From Paenibacillus xylanivorans (GTDB lineage Bacteria > Bacillota > Bacilli > Paenibacillales > Paenibacillaceae): DNA of 64,000 nucleotides. The stretch covers positions 62,001 to 126,000 of the forward strand of contig NZ_LITU01000061.1 of the NCBI RefSeq assembly GCF_001280595.1, in the 5' to 3' direction. The translations under genes and the position numbers were made by a program. Positions 42,458 to 52,319 of this stretch are shown piece after piece. The notes beneath the pieces are model-generated. The model was not told where the DNA came from and did no database searches. It saw nothing but the letters and a program-made list of their open reading frames with translations. Every line of letters begins with the position of its first letter. Positions within the stretch are counted from its first letter, which is position 1.

Positions 42458-45307
42458 ATGTTAACCAAAATGAATTTGCAGGGAAGCTGGGAGCTTCGAC
42501 TGGATGAACATAAACAAGGCGCTCAAGTCCCATTTGACGATACCATAATGATGCCGAATACGACCTCACATGCGCGCAAAGGAATAAAGACTGATGTGGC
42601 TCACATCGGGTCTTTGACAGATGAATATTCATATGAAGGCTGGATTTGGCTGAAAAGGGAGATTGATATTCCAGCAGCACTTGCTGGCAAGAAATGCAGT
42701 TTGTATCTGGAACGCACGCGTATAACCAAGTTATGGGTTGATGGTGAAGAAGTTGGAGCGCAGGATAGTCTCAACACCCCCCATGTGTACAGCTTGCCGG
42801 AAGGGCTCTCTGAGGGAGAACACACCCTCACCATCCGGGTTGATAATACGGACTATCCGACGAAAGGCGGTCATCTTACATCCGTTGATACCCAGACCAA
42901 CTGGAACGGAATTACCGGGAAGTTGGAGCTTCACTTTTTCCACGAGTTGCATTTGGGAGAGGTACAGATCTATCCCGATGCTAAAGAGCGAACATTCAGA
43001 ATCACAAGTACATTGTCACAATCCATACCAGGTACGGTACTGTGCGTTACCGCGCAAACTTTCAAGCCCCTTTTAGAAGATACTCATGGATATATGCCGT
43101 CAGATAGAAATCATATAGTGATTGAGCAAACCTATCCATGCAACCAGAAGGAAGTTAATGTGCTCTACAAGATGGGTGACGACTCATTGCTCTGGAGTGA
43201 TTCGGAACCAAATCTCTACTTGCTGACCCTTAATCTGTTGGGGGACCATGGCGATGTACTGGATACAATCGAAGTGGTAACAGGGCTACGTGATTTTGAA
43301 GCTAATGGAGATGCTTTTACCATCAATGGTCGAAAGACCTTTCTTCGCGGAAAACATGACGGTCTAATCTTTCCCCTTACGGGTTACGCGCCAACCGATG
43401 TCGATGAATGGCTGCGAATTCTGAGCATTTCCAAATCATATGGTATAAATCATTATCGTTTCCATACCTGTTGTCCGCCCGAAGCAGCGTTCACTGCTGC
43501 AGATATGCTTGGTATCTATATGGAGCCTGAGCTTCCATTCTGGGGTACGATTACGGATGAACTTGATCCACAGCATAATCAGGCTGAACAGGACTATCTC
43601 ATTCGTGAAGGCTTCGCCATGCTCAGGGCGTACGGGAATCATCCTTCATTTGTAATGATGTCACTAGGTAATGAACTTTGGGGAAGTAAAGAAAGACTGA
43701 ATACCATTATCAAAGCATATAAAGCATTTGATCCACGCCATCTGTACACCCAGGGTTCAAACAATTTTCAGTTCACTCCGCACATTCTTGAGGAAGAAGA
43801 CTTTTTCTGTGGCGTGCGCTTATCTAAAGATAGACTTTTCCGCGGGTCCTATGCCATGTGTGATGCCCCGTTGGGTCATGTTCAAACTGATGTGCCTGGT
43901 ACCCTGAAGGACTACGACGACATGATCATGCCGGATGTGATGGTTTCGGAAAAAGAGGGAATTCAAGCAGGAGAATCGGAAATTCAGATTCAATATGGCA
44001 CGGAAGCCAAGACTGTGAAAGCCGCGTCTGTTGAACATCAGCTCATTCCACATCTACCCGTCATCTCACATGAAATTGGACAATATGCCATGTATCCTAA
44101 TTACGAGGAGATCGAGAAGTATAGAGGGTCGCTAAAGGCAAAAAACTTCGAGGTGTTTCGGGAGCGATTACAATCCAAAGGAATGGGACATCTGGCTGAA
44201 CCATTTTTCAAAAGCTCTGGCAAGCTTGCAGTAGCCTGTTATAAGGAAGAGCTTGAAGCGGCATTCCGATCCAATCACCTGGCAGGATTTCAATTGCTTG
44301 ATCTTCAGGACTTCAGTGGACAGGGGACAGCATCAGTAGGCATTTTGGATGCCTTCATGGATTCCAAAGGCTTGGTTACTTCTGAGGAGTGGAGGACATT
44401 TTGCTCCGATGCCGTACTTCTGGCCCGATTCGAGAAATACAACTACACTTCGGGAGAAGATTTCAATGCCCACATTCAATTAAGGTACTTCCGATCAGAT
44501 TCATTGAAGGATCGTACATTGGAGTGGGAGATGCGTGATTCGAATCATCTGATTGCATCAGGAAGGGAAGAGATTCCCTTTATTTTTGGAGAAACTTGGT
44601 TTGAGATTAGCCAAATGAAGTTCAAGCTTCCTGCTGTGAAAAAGATGACGCCCATCGTTCTATCCCTGTATATTCCAGGTACTGATATCCGGAAACAATA
44701 TGATCTTTGGATATATCCTGATCATGATGTGACAACAATTGATCATGATTATATTTTCAGTGAATGGTCCGATGAAGTAATTAACTTACTGGAAAAAGGA
44801 GAGAATGTGCTGCTGCTTCCCACAATCGAAGATAACGTCAGTTCAATCGAAGGCACATATTGTACTGATTTTTGGTGTTATCCGATGTTCCGATCTATCT
44901 CAGAAAGCATGAACAAGCCAGTTCCCGTCGGTACGCTAGGCTTGCTTATTGATAATTCGCACCCTGCATTGAAGCACTTTCCAAGTGAGACCCATTCCAC
45001 TTACCCATGGTGGCATATCGTCATGAACTCACGGTCTATTATTCTGGATGAGGTTGCCGCGAATGTTCAACCTTTCGTTCAAACCATCGATAATTTTGAA
45101 CGTAATCATAAGCTGGGACTGCTGTTTGAATGCCGGGTTGGAAAAGGGAAGCTGCTGGTTGGGGCAATAAATTATGATGAATTGATTAGCCGGACGGAAG
45201 GGCGGCAATTACTTTACAGCCTTGCACAATATGTAAAAAGTGAGGAGTTCAATCCGGAAGTCAAGTTAGGGCTGGAAGAGCTGCGACAGTTGCTCTGCAA
45301 GAAATAG
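42458..45307 (+). CDS. Large GH2-family glycoside hydrolase
   Basis: A 949-residue intracellular enzyme of the GH2 clan (beta-galactosidase/glucuronidase/mannosidase type). The N-terminal jelly-roll (residues ~5-180, EGWIWLKREIDIPAALAG, LWVDGEEVG, HTLTIRVDNTDYP) is followed by an immunoglobulin-like domain and the TIM barrel (AFTINGRKTFLRGKHDGLIF). Acid/base E406 lies in MMSLGNELWGS and probable nucleophile E539 in VISHEIGQYAMYP. The last ~200 residues are an extra region of unknown role. There is no signal peptide. The gene stands alone, so its substrate is not indicated by neighbours. Confidence 0.87.
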   Translation: MLTKMNLQGSWELRLDEHKQGAQVPFDDTIMMPNTTSHARKGIKTDVAHIGSLTDEYSYEGWIWLKREIDIPAALAGKKCSLYLERTRITKLWVDGEEVGAQDSLNTPHVYSLPEGLSEGEHTLTIRVDNTDYPTKGGHLTSVDTQTNWNGITGKLELHFFHELHLGEVQIYPDAKERTFRITSTLSQSIPGTVLCVTAQTFKPLLEDTHGYMPSDRNHIVIEQTYPCNQKEVNVLYKMGDDSLLWSDSEPNLYLLTLNLLGDHGDVLDTIEVVTGLRDFEANGDAFTINGRKTFLRGKHDGLIFPLTGYAPTDVDEWLRILSISKSYGINHYRFHTCCPPEAAFTAADMLGIYMEPELPFWGTITDELDPQHNQAEQDYLIREGFAMLRAYGNHPSFVMMSLGNELWGSKERLNTIIKAYKAFDPRHLYTQGSNNFQFTPHILEEEDFFCGVRLSKDRLFRGSYAMCDAPLGHVQTDVPGTLKDYDDMIMPDVMVSEKEGIQAGESEIQIQYGTEAKTVKAASVEHQLIPHLPVISHEIGQYAMYPNYEEIEKYRGSLKAKNFEVFRERLQSKGMGHLAEPFFKSSGKLAVACYKEELEAAFRSNHLAGFQLLDLQDFSGQGTASVGILDAFMDSKGLVTSEEWRTFCSDAVLLARFEKYNYTSGEDFNAHIQLRYFRSDSLKDRTLEWEMRDSNHLIASGREEIPFIFGETWFEISQMKFKLPAVKKMTPIVLSLYIPGTDIRKQYDLWIYPDHDVTTIDHDYIFSEWSDEVINLLEKGENVLLLPTIEDNVSSIEGTYCTDFWCYPMFRSISESMNKPVPVGTLGLLIDNSHPALKHFPSETHSTYPWWHIVMNSRSIILDEVAANVQPFVQTIDNFERNHKLGLLFECRVGKGKLLVGAINYDELISRTEGRQLLYSLAQYVKSEEFNPEVKLGLEELRQLLCKK

Positions 45308-45640
45308 AAACTGCATAATGCACATTATTAACGAATAGAAAAAATGCACATATCAGATTCCCAATAATAAACGAGAAGTCTGCTCTCAGGAACTAACAAT
45401 AAACCCTTCAAACTGTTTTTACAGTTTGAAGGGTTTTCTTTTATTACTGTAGCTAAAGCGTCACTTCTGTTTTTATCCCTAAGAGGCATTGACTCATAAA
45501 ACATCAATATTAATGAAATTTGTTAACGAAATTATTATTATGTAAACCAAATAAAATCAGTTTCATTTCTTTTTCCCAGAATGACATAAAACATCCATCA
45601 TATGTAAATCGTAATGGTGTACGTACGAAGGAGGATACAT
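45308..45640 (+). other. Intergenic region with terminator and a motif shared with 59.6 kb
   Basis: No gene is seen. Beyond the terminator, 45523-45547 (beginning TTAACG and ending TTATTATGTAAAC) is 23/25 identical to 59644-59668. It lies about 95 bases before the amino acid permease start and may be a promoter or regulator site. Confidence 0.5.
45402..45441 (+). terminator. Terminator after the GH2 gene
   Basis: AACCCTTCAAACTG (45402-45415) pairs perfectly with CAGTTTGAAGGGTT (45422-45435), followed by a T-rich tract. Confidence 0.93.
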
Positions 45641-46972
45641 ATGAAAAGTCACGTGCATCGAAAAGAAGAAAACAAACTGAGCTGGATTAGTCTTTCATTA
45701 TTCGGAGCGGGATGTACGCTAGGAACGGGATTTTTCCTTGGAACAAGTCTGGCTATTCATTGGGCCGGTTTATCGGTGCTTGTACTTTTGGTGCTGGCTG
45801 CTGCCGGGACTTATTTCGTATTTGGAGCATTGGCTCAGATGACGGCAGATGATCCGAAGGAAGGGGCTTTTCGAACCTATGCCGGAGAAGCGTTCGGCCC
45901 ATGGGCCGGTTTCGGAAGCGGCTGGATGTATTGGTCTTCTGAAATGCTGATTATGGGGAGTTCATTAACGGCACTCGGATTGTTCTCTCAATTTTGGTTT
46001 CCCAAGTTTCCATTATGGGTGTTTGTAGCGGTATATGCATGCATTGGATTGTTCATCGCCGCATTGGGAGCCAAGGGGTTAACCCAAACTGAGAATGTGC
46101 TCGCAGTGATCAAGCTGGCTGCAACGGTTGCTTTTATTGCGATCGCAGCAGCGGCTTGCCTAGGCTGGTTAGATGTGAAGATTACCCCACAGAAAATAAC
46201 CAACGAATGGTTTCCTCACAAAATAAAAGGCGTCTGGACCGGGTTTATTTATGCCTTTTTTGCTTTTGCCGGGATTGAGGTCATGGGTTTGATGGCAGCC
46301 AAGCTGAAAGAACCAAAGGATGCAGTGAAGTCAGGCCGTGTCATGTTGTTAACCGTCAGTACGCTGTATGTTGTGGCGATTGCCTTGATCCTGCTACTGG
46401 TGCCCGCCGCGAAGTTAACACCAGACGAGAGTCCACTCGTCAAAGCGATGTCATCGATTGGATTTACGGTCGTGGTTCATATTCTCAACGGAATTTTGAT
46501 TATAGCCGGGTTCTCCACGATGGTCGCCTCAATCTATGCGATTACGTCCATGTTGGTTAAACTGGGTGAAGATGGAGATGCACCGAAGATGTTTACAAAG
46601 ACATGGGGGAAAAAGAACATGCCCCTTCATGCTTTGGGATGCACTGCGGCCGGATTAATTCTTTCTACCCTATTGGCATTATGGATGCCAAAGAGCCTGT
46701 TCGAATATATAACTACCGCAGGCAGCTTGGTATTAATGTATACCTGGCTTCTAATTTGCATCACGTATATCAAGAAAATGAAACCGACGAAATGGAATCG
46801 CGTCAAAGTGTGGACCGCCATGTTTCTTATTGTTGCAGCAGTAGCTGGAACCGCCATGGAAAAAACCAGCAGAACAGGTCTACTGGCAAGTATAGGTCTT
46901 GTTGTATTGATTGCCTTGATTACCTACATTGTGAACAAAATACGAGGACCGCTACCATCCCCCATCCAATAA
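45641..46972 (+). CDS. APC-family amino acid permease
   Basis: A 443-residue membrane protein with 12 predicted helices. The first helix has the APC signature SLFGAGCTLGTGFFLGTSLA, whose unwound Gly-rich stretch binds the amino acid backbone, and later AFFAFAGIEVMGLMAAKLKEPK is the conserved helix 6 region. It imports or exchanges an amino acid with protons. The frame is open from 45614, but AAGGAGG just before ATG 45641 marks the start. It is a single gene. The specific substrate is unknown. Confidence 0.9.
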   Translation: MKSHVHRKEENKLSWISLSLFGAGCTLGTGFFLGTSLAIHWAGLSVLVLLVLAAAGTYFVFGALAQMTADDPKEGAFRTYAGEAFGPWAGFGSGWMYWSSEMLIMGSSLTALGLFSQFWFPKFPLWVFVAVYACIGLFIAALGAKGLTQTENVLAVIKLAATVAFIAIAAAACLGWLDVKITPQKITNEWFPHKIKGVWTGFIYAFFAFAGIEVMGLMAAKLKEPKDAVKSGRVMLLTVSTLYVVAIALILLLVPAAKLTPDESPLVKAMSSIGFTVVVHILNGILIIAGFSTMVASIYAITSMLVKLGEDGDAPKMFTKTWGKKNMPLHALGCTAAGLILSTLLALWMPKSLFEYITTAGSLVLMYTWLLICITYIKKMKPTKWNRVKVWTAMFLIVAAVAGTAMEKTSRTGLLASIGLVVLIALITYIVNKIRGPLPSPIQ

Positions 46973-47075
46973 ACCGTCACAGTCCTGAATTCCTGGATAG
47001 AACTCTTCCATATGTCTTAGCTAATCTGCTGAGTGCTGAGTTCTTGAATTGCTTTACTGAGGTGTTTTGTATCCG

Positions 47076-47837
47076 CTATTTCGTCAATTTGCTAATGGCT
47101 TGCTTCATGCGCATGAAAGGACATTTGGAAGGCGCCTGCTCGTCATCGGGCAGGAAATATTGTTTCCATTCCAGATTATCCTGCTGTCCATACCACATGA
47201 GCGAAGGGTGAGCCGGAACGGCATCATAGGCTTCCAAGCGTTTGCGAATCAAGGTTTTCATTTTCCGGCCAAGAGGTGTGTTGTCATTAATTGATTCAAA
47301 CACCCACCGTGGTTGAAAAGCAAACATCAGATAAGGGAAGTGTCGACTGGCTCTGAGCTCGTGCGCGGGAGTGGCGCAGAAACAAAAATAAGGTTCACCG
47401 CCAAAGCAAAATTCCCACGTGGCCTCATGCGGATCCGTGGATATATGATCTGGCCAAGAAGCCTCATCAAGTGAGCTTACCCGGTTAAGCATCTCCCAGA
47501 ACAAGGACTGGTACTGTTCCACCGTTGTGTTGTTTCTCAAATCATCCGGTGTCTCGCAAAAGACGACCAAAGAAGCGTAATGACCCGTGTCCCGGGAAAC
47601 GAGCCCATATTGACTAAGTAATTCCGCCATATCTTCAGCAGAAGCTTGTGTATGTGGATCACATGTGAATCCGTATCTCAGATGGCCGGAGAGAAAACCC
47701 ATCCGTCCGGGAACACACGGATACGTATTACCTTCATCTGCAATCATATTGGCGAATTGTGAATAAGCATTCTGCTGCCATTCGGGCAGACCTTTAAATA
47801 ATGGTTTTATTTCATCGGCACTGTACAGCTCTGCCAT
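47076..47837 (-). CDS. YqcI/YcgG family protein
   Basis: A 253-residue cytoplasmic protein of the YqcI/YcgG family. It has YPCVPGRMGFLSGHLRYGFT, SLVVFCETPD, EFCFGGEPYFCFCATPAHEL and a Cys-containing C-terminus (KCPFMRM). Family function is not established; it is found in many Bacillales and other bacteria as a single gene. An upstream ATG at 47861 lacks a ribosome site, while GGGG precedes ATG 47837. It follows the LysE gene on the same strand by 84 bases. Confidence 0.88.
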   Translation of the reverse strand: MAELYSADEIKPLFKGLPEWQQNAYSQFANMIADEGNTYPCVPGRMGFLSGHLRYGFTCDPHTQASAEDMAELLSQYGLVSRDTGHYASLVVFCETPDDLRNNTTVEQYQSLFWEMLNRVSSLDEASWPDHISTDPHEATWEFCFGGEPYFCFCATPAHELRASRHFPYLMFAFQPRWVFESINDNTPLGRKMKTLIRKRLEAYDAVPAHPSLMWYGQQDNLEWKQYFLPDDEQAPSKCPFMRMKQAISKLTK

Positions 47838-47920
47838 GAATTCCCCAACCCCATTCCACATGATACAGTTAACGTATTAATGTGGATGGCGTTGGGTGAC
47901 TGTCCAGTGTAGTTTTTATG

Positions 47921-48547
47921 TCAGAAAAAGATGGAGCGTACTGCTTCGTATCCGAAGTACAGGCCAAATCCGATCAGGCAAATTCCTGAGATGATGGAGA
48001 TCCAGCGCAAGACGGTTTCGTTGCTGCGTTTATGAAATCGGCTGGCCATGCCAGCCATGATGACGTCCCATACTAGGATTCCTATGAATATACCAGAACT
48101 GTATAGTAGTAGATGAGCGGTGTCGGTATGCTTCACGGTTGTGGCAAGAATAGAGCCGTAAATTCCGAGCCAGAATAAAATATTCAGCGGATTGGATAAG
48201 GCCATCAGAAAGCCAGAGACAAAGGATTTTCCGACTTTTGCTTCTGCTGTAGAAGAGGTCTGAATGCCGTCTTTTATCTTGGACAGTGTTTCCACACCGG
48301 TATACACCAGAATAAAGCTGCCAAAAGACCAAAGAAAAGAGCGCATGAACGGCGTGTCCAGAAAATGGGCAACTCCAAAATAAATCAGGAGCATGTACAC
48401 CAAATCGGCAAACATCGCTCCGAGTCCTAAAATCCAGGCATGCATGAATCCATGGCGGGCCCCCCGATCCAACTGAGCTGCATTAATCGGACCAATCGGA
48501 GCTGATAGTGAGATTCCCAGAATAATATAACTGAACAGTACAGACAT
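47921..48547 (-). CDS. LysE-family amino acid exporter
   Basis: A 208-residue membrane protein with six predicted helices. The family signature is GISLSAPIGPINAAQLDRGA in the first helix, followed by GFMHAWILGLGAMFADLVYM and SNPLNILFWLG in the fourth. LysE/RhtB proteins export amino acids. An upstream GTG at 48559 overlaps the AAGGAGTG ribosome site, so ATG 48547 is the start. It lies downstream of the DUF1989 and amidase genes on the same strand and may relieve amino acid or amide overload with them. Confidence 0.9.
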   Translation of the reverse strand: MSVLFSYIILGISLSAPIGPINAAQLDRGARHGFMHAWILGLGAMFADLVYMLLIYFGVAHFLDTPFMRSFLWSFGSFILVYTGVETLSKIKDGIQTSSTAEAKVGKSFVSGFLMALSNPLNILFWLGIYGSILATTVKHTDTAHLLLYSSGIFIGILVWDVIMAGMASRFHKRSNETVLRWISIISGICLIGFGLYFGYEAVRSIFF

Positions 48548-48659
48548 ATACGCGTTCACTCCTTAACGGGTTCGACGAATTGTACCGGTAAGTCACACAC
48601 ATATGGGTACAAGTCATCGTATTCCCGTTTGGAGCGAATTAGAACAAGCTGTCCGTCGC

Positions 48660-49283
48660 TTAATTTGCCATGGGCTCCACATCCAATTGGATTGCTGTGC
48701 AGTGGTAACCGTTGCAAGAACTTTCTTCACAAGGGCAGGCTGATAATCCGATAACCAGATCGGTTAAGGCTTCCATCTCCACATAATCACCGGCTCGCGA
48801 GTCTGGAGCTACGACATCAATCTTGCCCAGATCATCTACAACGGATTTCATAAACAGATTAAACGGATAATGCTGATCGGGCGGCAAGATCCCGAACGGT
48901 TCCAGAGCCTGATTTAGGTTATGATAACAGCTGGCATGATCCTTTTTGTCATATAACACTTCATACATTTCCGGACGACAGGCGGAGTTGAAGAAATCAT
49001 GAACACCAACCGTGTCACGAACCATTTTAAGCAGCGGCTGATAATGATTGGAATACACGGACTGTCCTGGTTTGATCCGGTAGGACCGCAGTACGTCCAT
49101 CGTTACCCCTGGGTCAAGCCGATTATTGGCGTTTTGAGCATCATATGCAACAAAATCAACGACCTGCTGACCCTCCAGATCGGTCACCCGAATTAATGAC
49201 CCTTTATTCACCTTGACGGCATGACCCGTTTTGGCCGGGATCCGAACGGACTCTTTATGGCGCTCCGTTGTACTCATATTCAT
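48660..49283 (-). CDS. DUF1989 (urea carboxylase-associated) family protein
   Basis: A 207-residue protein of the DUF1989 family. Signature segments are GQQVVDFVAYDAQN, RSYRIKPGQSVYSNHYQPLL, FFNSACRPEMYEVL and, near the end, DLVIGLSACPCEESSCNGYH with conserved Cys and His that could bind metal. Homologues sit beside urea carboxylase and amine catabolism genes. GGAGG lies 10 bases before the ATG. With the upstream amidase and downstream LysE exporter it suggests a nitrogen-scavenging group, which is inference. Confidence 0.9.
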   Translation of the reverse strand: MNMSTTERHKESVRIPAKTGHAVKVNKGSLIRVTDLEGQQVVDFVAYDAQNANNRLDPGVTMDVLRSYRIKPGQSVYSNHYQPLLKMVRDTVGVHDFFNSACRPEMYEVLYDKKDHASCYHNLNQALEPFGILPPDQHYPFNLFMKSVVDDLGKIDVVAPDSRAGDYVEMEALTDLVIGLSACPCEESSCNGYHCTAIQLDVEPMAN

Positions 49284-49395
49284 TCGTCACATTCCTCCGC
49301 TGTTTTTGTTTTCAGTATGCGGAGCTGACATAGCTTTCATGCACTTTGGCAGACATATGGCTCATCTTGGAAATGATATAGGAAGTATCCTAAGA

Positions 49396-50901
49396 TTATA
49401 CTGGAAACAGTGGATTACCTTTCATCCCGACCCAAAGTTCGGATGTTTCCAGCTGACTAGCCAGATGAAGCAACCAGTCTTCACGGCCTTTCGTGGCCAT
49501 TATTTGTACACCCATGGGTAGGCCCTCAGGAGTCAGATGTACTGGAACACTCATGGCTGGTTGACCCGTCAGATTTGCGAGCTGAGTGAACGGTGTGTAC
49601 GTGAGACTTGGTTCAAACATCTCATAAATCAACTGTTGCTGCTGTACCTTGTCCAAATCGCTTATGCGCATCAGATGTTGAATCTGTTCATCATGAGGCG
49701 TCAATTCACCGATTTTGGGTGCTGGAAAAGCATTGACAGGTGTGACATAAAAATCATACCGTTCAAACAAGGTGGACATCTGGGCTGCGGCAACATCCCA
49801 TTCAGCCAAACTATGTACGAATTCGGCAGCGGATACCTTTTTGCCGGCTTCAGCCAGAACCCAGGACTCGATTTCCATATCATCAGATGTTAATGCTCTG
49901 CCCATAGAACGTTCCATGGAAGAGATCATCGCCGCCATTTCACCGCTGTTCATCATGTAATAGTTCTCCATCAATTTGACACCATTAACTGGACTCAGCT
50001 TTTCCTCAACCTCATGACCTTGTTCTTCCAGCCAGCGAACCATCTTATAAACAGCTTCTTTAGCTTCATTACTCACAGGTGTACCCACAGGAGAAGCAGT
50101 CGTGTATGCGACTTTCAGTTTGCGTTGATGAGGGTAGTTCATATCAGCCAAGTAGCTGCCTGGAAAGAGGGGAGCATGAAACGCAGCTTCGGGTTGAATG
50201 ACTTGCAATGTATCCAGCAAAGCAGCACTGTCGCGAACGGAGCGAGACAAGGCAAAATCAATCGATGCACCCTGCCACTGACGACCAACCCCCGGTCCTA
50301 CGGGCGTCCGTCCACGTGTAGGTTTGAGTCCGAACAATCCGCTGAATGAAGCAGGAATTCGGATTGAACCACCACCGTCACTGGCTCCCGCAAGAGGAAC
50401 AATACCCGAGGCTACAGCGGCGGCGGCGCCTCCACTTGAACCACCTGGCGAGTGATTGGTATTCCATGGATTACGACTTGGGCCGTGAAGGCGGGGTTCA
50501 GTAATATTTTTCAGGCCGAATTCCGGCGTATTGGTATGACCGATGATAATAAATCCTGCATCACGCAAACGGGAGACGAAGTTGGAATTCCGCTGTGCAC
50601 GATGCTCGCTGAGAAGACGGGAACCCGAGGTGAGGATTTCCCCCTCCAGGGATTGGGAGATATCTTTCAATAACAAGGGCACGCCGGCAAAGGGCTGCTC
50701 TCCCGGGCGAACCATACCCGCTTCCTGACGTGCGCGTGTTTCATATGTACGAATGACTGCATTAAGCTGAGGGTTTACTTCTTCCAGGCGTGCATACGCC
50801 GCTTCCAGCAATTCGACAGGGGATATCTCCCTTGCGCGAACCAATTCAGCCAAGCCGATGGCGTCGTATGATGTATATGAAAATGATGAAGATGAAGACA
50901 T
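49396..50901 (-). CDS. Amidase (amidase signature family)
   Basis: A 501-residue hydrolase of carboxamides. The Ser-cisSer-Lys triad is visible: K79 in [10 protein letters not shown], the cis-Ser at S155/S156 in [16 protein letters not shown], and nucleophile S179 in [13 protein letters not shown]. The length is normal for the family, which includes indoleacetamide and nylon-oligomer hydrolases and GatA-like proteins; it lacks the GatCAB neighbours, so a catabolic amidase is likely. GAGAGGAACG precedes the ATG. It is followed 112 bases later by the DUF1989 gene on the same strand. Confidence 0.93.
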   Translation of the reverse strand: MSSSSSFSYTSYDAIGLAELVRAREISPVELLEAAYARLEEVNPQLNAVIRTYETRARQEAGMVRPGEQPFAGVPLLLKDISQSLEGEILTSGSRLLSEHRAQRNSNFVSRLRDAGFIIIGHTNTPEFGLKNITEPRLHGPSRNPWNTNHSPGGSSGGAAAAVASGIVPLAGASDGGGSIRIPASFSGLFGLKPTRGRTPVGPGVGRQWQGASIDFALSRSVRDSAALLDTLQVIQPEAAFHAPLFPGSYLADMNYPHQRKLKVAYTTASPVGTPVSNEAKEAVYKMVRWLEEQGHEVEEKLSPVNGVKLMENYYMMNSGEMAAMISSMERSMGRALTSDDMEIESWVLAEAGKKVSAAEFVHSLAEWDVAAAQMSTLFERYDFYVTPVNAFPAPKIGELTPHDEQIQHLMRISDLDKVQQQQLIYEMFEPSLTYTPFTQLANLTGQPAMSVPVHLTPEGLPMGVQIMATKGREDWLLHLASQLETSELWVGMKGNPLFPV

Positions 50902-50977
50902 GATGATCGTTCCTCTCTAAATTGACTTGATCTACTGTTCCATATATCATCGTACCACCGGAATAGTGAAAAGACAA

Positions 50978-51013
50978 AAGGCACTGTACATCCCGATGGA
51001 TGTGCAGTGCCTT
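50978..51013 (-). terminator. Terminator of the riboswitch-controlled EamA gene
   Basis: A 16-base stem (50978-50993 with 50998-51013, one G-U pair) has a 4-base loop. On the minus strand it is followed by TTTTGTCTTTT, so it ends the EamA transcript. Confidence 0.88.
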
Positions 51014-51038
51014 GATTGATTTGCGTCATATATGAATT

Positions 51039-52019
51039 TCAATCCTTCCGAAGCTTTGGTGCAGCGTCAGCCGGAGTCGCGGAGCGTTCTTGCTGTTTGG
51101 AGATGGCGAACAGGGCAATCCAGATGAGGATGAAGCCCAGCAGTTGTTCCCAAGTAATTAGCGTACGGAATGCAATCCAGTTTACCAGTACACCGGCCAT
51201 TGGGAAGCTTAGTTCCGCGAGTGTGGCAACAGAAGCTTTGGTGGAAGAGAGGCCTTTGTAATATAACAGAAGACTCAGTAACCCTGGTAGCAATGCCTGG
51301 CCTAGAATATTGAGTGCCACAGCTGCCTGCTCACCTGTACCCGAAGGAAAAGTCCACGCAGCACCTTCGTTCCACGTCATAAAAATTAGCAGTGGCAGAG
51401 CTACGACGAATCGCAGGGAGGTGACTGTTTCATAACGGGTCTGCCCCAGCATCAGCCGCCCCATAACGGTTGAGCCGCCCCAAAGGGCAGCTGCACCCAG
51501 CGATAACAGGCTGCCTGCATGAACCCAATTGTCCCAGTTGCCAAGAGGAAGGGTAAATCCGAACGTAAGCAGGTATGTTCCTGCAAGTGCAATAATAAAC
51601 AGTCCACCGAAGCGACGAGGTAATGTTTCTTTCAGCAGAAGTTTAGCGAGAACAATCGCAAATAACGGCTGCATCTTTTGCAATAACAAGACGGTATTGG
51701 GATCGTTATGTGTAAGTGCTAAGGTGAATAATACCGTGGCGAGAGCTGAACCTCCCCAGGAGATAAAGATCACGGCAATCCAGTGGCGTGCACGCAGGTT
51801 TTTCAGATCGGCCCGGAACTTCCACAGGACGGGAATCGCCACAAGGCTGACAATAATATGTTCCACCAGCACAATCTGAGTAGAGGTCATCGTTTTGAGC
51901 AAAATAATACGAAACAGTGGGTCTACACCCCAAAGGGCGGCGCCGAGCACGACGAGCCAGAATCCGGTATTGCTTCGTTCCTTGCGGTAAATCGTTGATG
52001 CAGATTGGGTCTTTTCCAT
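51039..52019 (-). CDS. EamA/DMT transporter under FMN riboswitch, candidate riboflavin importer (RibN type)
   Basis: A 326-residue membrane protein with ten predicted helices in two EamA repeats (VVLGAALWGVDPLFRIILLK; SLLSLGAAALWGGSTVMGRL; and LAELSFPMAGVLVNWIAF in the second half). The frame extends to 52112, but AAGGAG before ATG 52019 marks the start. Its 5' leader carries a complete FMN riboswitch followed by a terminator, with no other gene between. FMN riboswitches in Firmicutes control riboflavin synthesis or uptake, and RibN riboflavin importers of other phyla are EamA proteins, so riboflavin transport is the best inference. The substrate is not proven by sequence alone. Confidence 0.9.
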   Translation of the reverse strand: MEKTQSASTIYRKERSNTGFWLVVLGAALWGVDPLFRIILLKTMTSTQIVLVEHIIVSLVAIPVLWKFRADLKNLRARHWIAVIFISWGGSALATVLFTLALTHNDPNTVLLLQKMQPLFAIVLAKLLLKETLPRRFGGLFIIALAGTYLLTFGFTLPLGNWDNWVHAGSLLSLGAAALWGGSTVMGRLMLGQTRYETVTSLRFVVALPLLIFMTWNEGAAWTFPSGTGEQAAVALNILGQALLPGLLSLLLYYKGLSSTKASVATLAELSFPMAGVLVNWIAFRTLITWEQLLGFILIWIALFAISKQQERSATPADAAPKLRKD

Positions 52020-52059
52020 ATTCAGGACTCCTTCGTCAGAACACGGAATCTTCAGTTGG

Positions 52060-52109
52060 TAAAATCGACAAAAGCCCCCGTTTTGGTATACACCAAATAA
52101 ACGGGGGCT
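52060..52109 (-). terminator. Intrinsic terminator of the FMN riboswitch expression platform
   Basis: On the minus strand AGCCCCCGTTT pairs with AAACGGGGGCT (52099-52109 with 52073-52083), with an inner TTGGT/ACCAA stem, followed by TTTTGTCG. It lies between the aptamer and the EamA ribosome site. A second hairpin, CATTGACATG with CATGTCAATG, lies at about 52113-52164 between the aptamer and this terminator and may take part in switching. Confidence 0.88.
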
Positions 52110-52166
52110 CAATCATTGACATGTCATACGGAAAGAAACCTTCCAGTAAAGGCATGTCAATGTGTT

Positions 52167-52312
52167 GATCTTCTCTCATCCGGACTGTACCGTCGGCCTT
52201 GGAGTCACACCAAGTCAGTCGCTGAATCCCCACATCGGGTCAAACAGCGAGTCGCGGGCTGGTTCCGAAGAACATCACCGCCGGTTGGGAATTGCACCCT
52301 ACCCCGAAGATC
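52167..52312 (-). ncRNA. FMN riboswitch (RFN element)
   Basis: Read on the minus strand, the conserved blocks occur in order: GATCTTCGGGGTAGGGTG at the 5' end, CAATTCCCAACCGGCGGTGA, GTTCTTCGGAACCAGCCCGCGA, then TTGGTGTGACTCCAAGGCC, GACGGTACAGTCCGGATG and AGAGAAGATC, which closes the P1 stem with the 5' GATCTTC. These are the invariant blocks of the FMN aptamer. FMN binding normally allows the downstream terminator to form and turns the gene off. Confidence 0.97.
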
Positions 52313-52319
52313 CTATTCA

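Noticed and set aside
46603..47211. 202-codon frame overlapping the permease end
   Set aside because: It is a shadow of the APC permease and then of the antisense of the YqcI gene; there is no start signal.
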